The translations under genes were made by a program, and so were the position numbers. 8,022 nucleotides of DNA from Roseovarius sp. (GTDB lineage Bacteria; Pseudomonadota; Alphaproteobacteria; Rhodobacterales; Rhodobacteraceae). The stretch is taken from the NCBI GenBank assembly GCA_021767845.1, contig JAASSQ010000125.1:1-8022 (forward strand), written 5' to 3'. The notes under the pieces were generated by a model. It was not told where the DNA came from. It was given only the letters and a program-made list of their open reading frames with translations, and searched no databases. Positions 7,301-8,022 of this stretch are shown here, piece by piece (position 1 is the first letter of the stretch; the number at the start of each line of letters is the position of its first letter).

Positions 7301-7896
7301 GCCATCTCGACGAAGCCGCGCTCGGTCAGGCGTTCGGCCTCCGGCACGCCGTCCTCGCCGGGATGGCGCTGCAACTCCACGTAAAGCCGGTCCCCGAAGG
7401 CCGCGTGCAGCCGCCCGATCAGCGCCTCGGCCGCCGGACGCTGCCCGGCGCGCAGCAGCCGGCCCACTGGCCCGTCCGGCCCCCCGCTCAGGCAGATCAC
7501 GTCCTCCGAATGGCGCTCCAGCTCCTCGACCGTGACATGCGGCACCTGCCCGTCGCCGCGCAGGTACAGGCAGGAATTGAGCTTCATCAGGTGCTCGTAG
7601 CCCCGTTCGCTCTGCGCCAGCAGGACCACCGGCGCGGGCGGCTTGGACCGCTCGCCGGGCTGCACCTGCACGTATTCCAGATCGAGCTGGCAGCCCATGA
7701 TCGGCTGGATGCCCGCACCGCTGGCGGTGACGGAAAACTCCAGCGCGGCGAACATGTTGTTGGTGTCGGTCACCGCCACCGCCGGCATTCCCGCCGCCGC
7801 GCAGAGGCCCGGCAGCTTCTTCAGCCGCACGGCCCCTTCCAGCAGGGAATACTCGGTATGGACGCGAAGATGAATGAATCGGGGGTCACTGCTCAT
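4393..7896 (-). CDS. dnaE: DNA polymerase III subunit alpha (replicative polymerase)
   Basis: DnaE is the polymerase subunit of the chromosomal replicase. The 1167-residue protein is full length and has the DnaE1 order. First is a PHP domain (about 7-280) starting FIHLRVHTEYSLLEG. The palm and fingers carry GPGRGSGAGSLVAY (361-374), the catalytic pair in PDFDIDF (Asp405, Asp407) and the third Asp559 in KFDFLGLKTLT; the 152-residue gap from Asp407 to Asp559 equals that between E. coli Asp403 and Asp555. Further on are a fingers segment with FANYGFNKSHAAAYA (761-775), a helix-hairpin-helix near ALKNVG (847-852), an internal beta-clamp motif QVSLF (929-933), and an OB fold (about 1004-1080). PHP metal-ligand positions are changed (Arg11, Thr45, Tyr213), so proofreading is expected from a separate DnaQ subunit. 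MSSDPRF matches the E. coli start MSEPRF; the upstream frame is open but not protein-like. The ribosome binding site is poor. No terminator follows it. Confidence 0.97.
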   Translation of the reverse strand: MSSDPRFIHLRVHTEYSLLEGAVRLKKLPGLCAAAGMPAVAVTDTNNMFAALEFSVTASGAGIQPIMGCQLDLEYVQVQPGERSKPPAPVVLLAQSERGYEHLMKLNSCLYLRGDGQVPHVTVEELERHSEDVICLSGGPDGPVGRLLRAGQRPAAEALIGRLHAAFGDRLYVELQRHPGEDGVPEAERLTERGFVEMAYGMGLPLVATNDVYFPDADMYEAHDAMLCVADGAYVDQAEPRRRLTAQHYFKTPQEMATLFADLPEALENTVEIAKRCAFGAYRRDPILPRFADDEVDELRRQAKEGLAARLAVIPHAAPVEEYEKRLEFELGIIEGMGFPGYFLIVADFIKWAKEHDIPVGPGRGSGAGSLVAYALTITDLDPLRYSLLFERFLNPERVSMPDFDIDFCMDRREEVIQYVQEKYGREKVGQIITFGALLSKAAVRDLGRVLQMPYGQVDKLSKMIPVEGVKPVSISQALQQEDRLREAARSEEVVDRLLNYGMKVEGLLRNASTHAAGVVIGDRPLDELVPLYQDPRSDMPATQFNMKWVEQAGLVKFDFLGLKTLTVIQNAIEQIHAEGRDLHIAQDGSTIYEPFDGAENDIGQIPLDDEKTYHLYARAKTVAVFQVESSGMMDALKRMKPTCIEDIVALVALYRPGPMENIPKYCEVKNGLSERDRLHPLIDHILDETQGIIVYQEQVMQIAQEMAGYTLGGADLLRRAMGKKIKEAMDAERPKFIDGAKANGVDDDKALEVWNLLEKFANYGFNKSHAAAYAVVSYQTAWLKANHPVEFMAGVMNCDIHLTDKLAVYFEEVKKGLKLPYAPPCVNRSDAVFQVRGGVLHYALGALKNVGVEAMRLIVEGRGDRPFATLYDFARRVDLKRIGKRPLEMLARAGAFDELDRNRRRVFDSLEALMGYSAAIFDQKNSSQVSLFGEAGDDLPEPRLSPVEDWLPAERLTEEFKAIGFYLSGHPLDDYMGALRRKDIKTLDEVTELAERKGAAVVKMAGVVSGRQERKSARGNRFAFVQLSDTTGGYEVTLFSETLEKSRDYLETGAQVVLTAEATMESDQLKLLGRSVSPIDGVVADVGAMGLRIFVETQEAIPSVASVLQNAAQQVKSGGRGPIRFCLMGAGLPGEVEIDAGEEFPVNPQIKGAIKSLTGVLTVEEL

Positions 7897-7916
7897 GGCG
7901 CCATGATTACCCGCCC
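7893..7916 (-). promoter_or_regulatory. dnaE start region: palindrome with out-of-frame upstream ATG
   Basis: The dnaE ATG (7896-7894) sits in the perfect 14-bp palindrome TCATGGCGCCATGA (7893-7906). On the - strand an ATG at 7904 opens ATG GCG CCA TGA, whose stop overlaps the dnaE ATG as ATGA. The only ribosome-site-like run, GGGCGGG (7916-7910), is 5 nt from that upstream ATG but 13 nt from the dnaE ATG. This could be a tiny coupling cistron, the end of an upstream gene in that frame, or coincidence. Confidence 0.35.
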
Positions 7917-8022
7917 GGACCCTGCCACGGAAGACGCGATCGCGGCCCGGCCCGGCCTTTTCGCCCAGATCGCGGGCACCGGCCCATCTGCCGCAGCGGA
8001 AATGCCGCACAGGCCATTGCCC
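7897..8022. other. sequence upstream of dnaE, no gene recognised
   Basis: These 126 bp carry no promoter-like pair that I can defend and no recognisable protein. Several frames stay open, as often happens at this GC content. One - strand frame is open from the window edge to the TGA overlapping the dnaE start, so the tail of an upstream cistron cannot be excluded. Confidence 0.4.

Noticed and set aside
7897..8010. N-terminal extension of DnaE by 38 residues
   Set aside because: DnaE proteins begin close to the PHP motif, as with MSEPRF in E. coli; the added residues are Arg/Gly-rich and unlike the family.
7903..8022. Divergent + strand gene starting ATG ATT ACC and open to the window edge
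   Set aside because: Its ATG would lie 6 bp from the dnaE ATG with no room for two promoters and no ribosome site. The 40 visible residues suggest no family. It could be reopened with more sequence to the right.

Overview
The window is GC-rich alphaproteobacterial chromosomal DNA, most likely from the Rhodobacteraceae (Roseobacter/Rhodobacter group). This rests on strong G/C preference at third codon positions, a short-form HisG paired with a HisZ regulatory subunit, an alphaproteobacterial-style HisRS, and a SlyX of the type seen in that family. The placement is inferred from protein content; there is no rRNA or other marker here.

Layout, left to right. (1) Positions 60-653, + strand: a small secreted outer-membrane beta-barrel protein with a good ribosome binding site, closed by a strong intrinsic terminator (681-710). 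(2) Positions 711-818: a convergent intergenic gap holding three copies of the palindrome TTTCGTACGAAA (two perfect, one 10 of 12), with centres 32 and 31 bp apart. The middle copy is nested in a larger G/C hairpin. This is the least explained element in the window. (3) Positions 819-4071, - strand: hisS-hisZ-hisG, each junction a 4-bp ATGA stop/start overlap. (4) Positions 4072-4187: a divergent promoter region between hisS and slyX; the slyX promoter candidate sits so close to the ATG that the mRNA may be leaderless. (5) Positions 4188-4382, + strand: slyX. (6) Positions 4393-7896, - strand: dnaE, the replicative DNA polymerase III alpha subunit, complete, meeting slyX tail to tail with 10 bp between stops. 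(7) Positions 7897-8022: sequence upstream of dnaE with no recognisable gene; the dnaE start codon lies in a 14-bp palindrome.

How the genes work together. HisG and HisZ together form the ATP phosphoribosyltransferase that commits PRPP and ATP to histidine synthesis. HisS, co-transcribed with them, charges tRNA-His with the product, so one operon links histidine supply to its use in translation. DnaE is core replication machinery; slyX and the barrel protein are accessory neighbours without an evident functional link. I found no transposon, CRISPR array, tRNA, rRNA or phage gene. Apart from the palindrome array the region is an ordinary housekeeping neighbourhood, and I see no convincing new multi-gene system.
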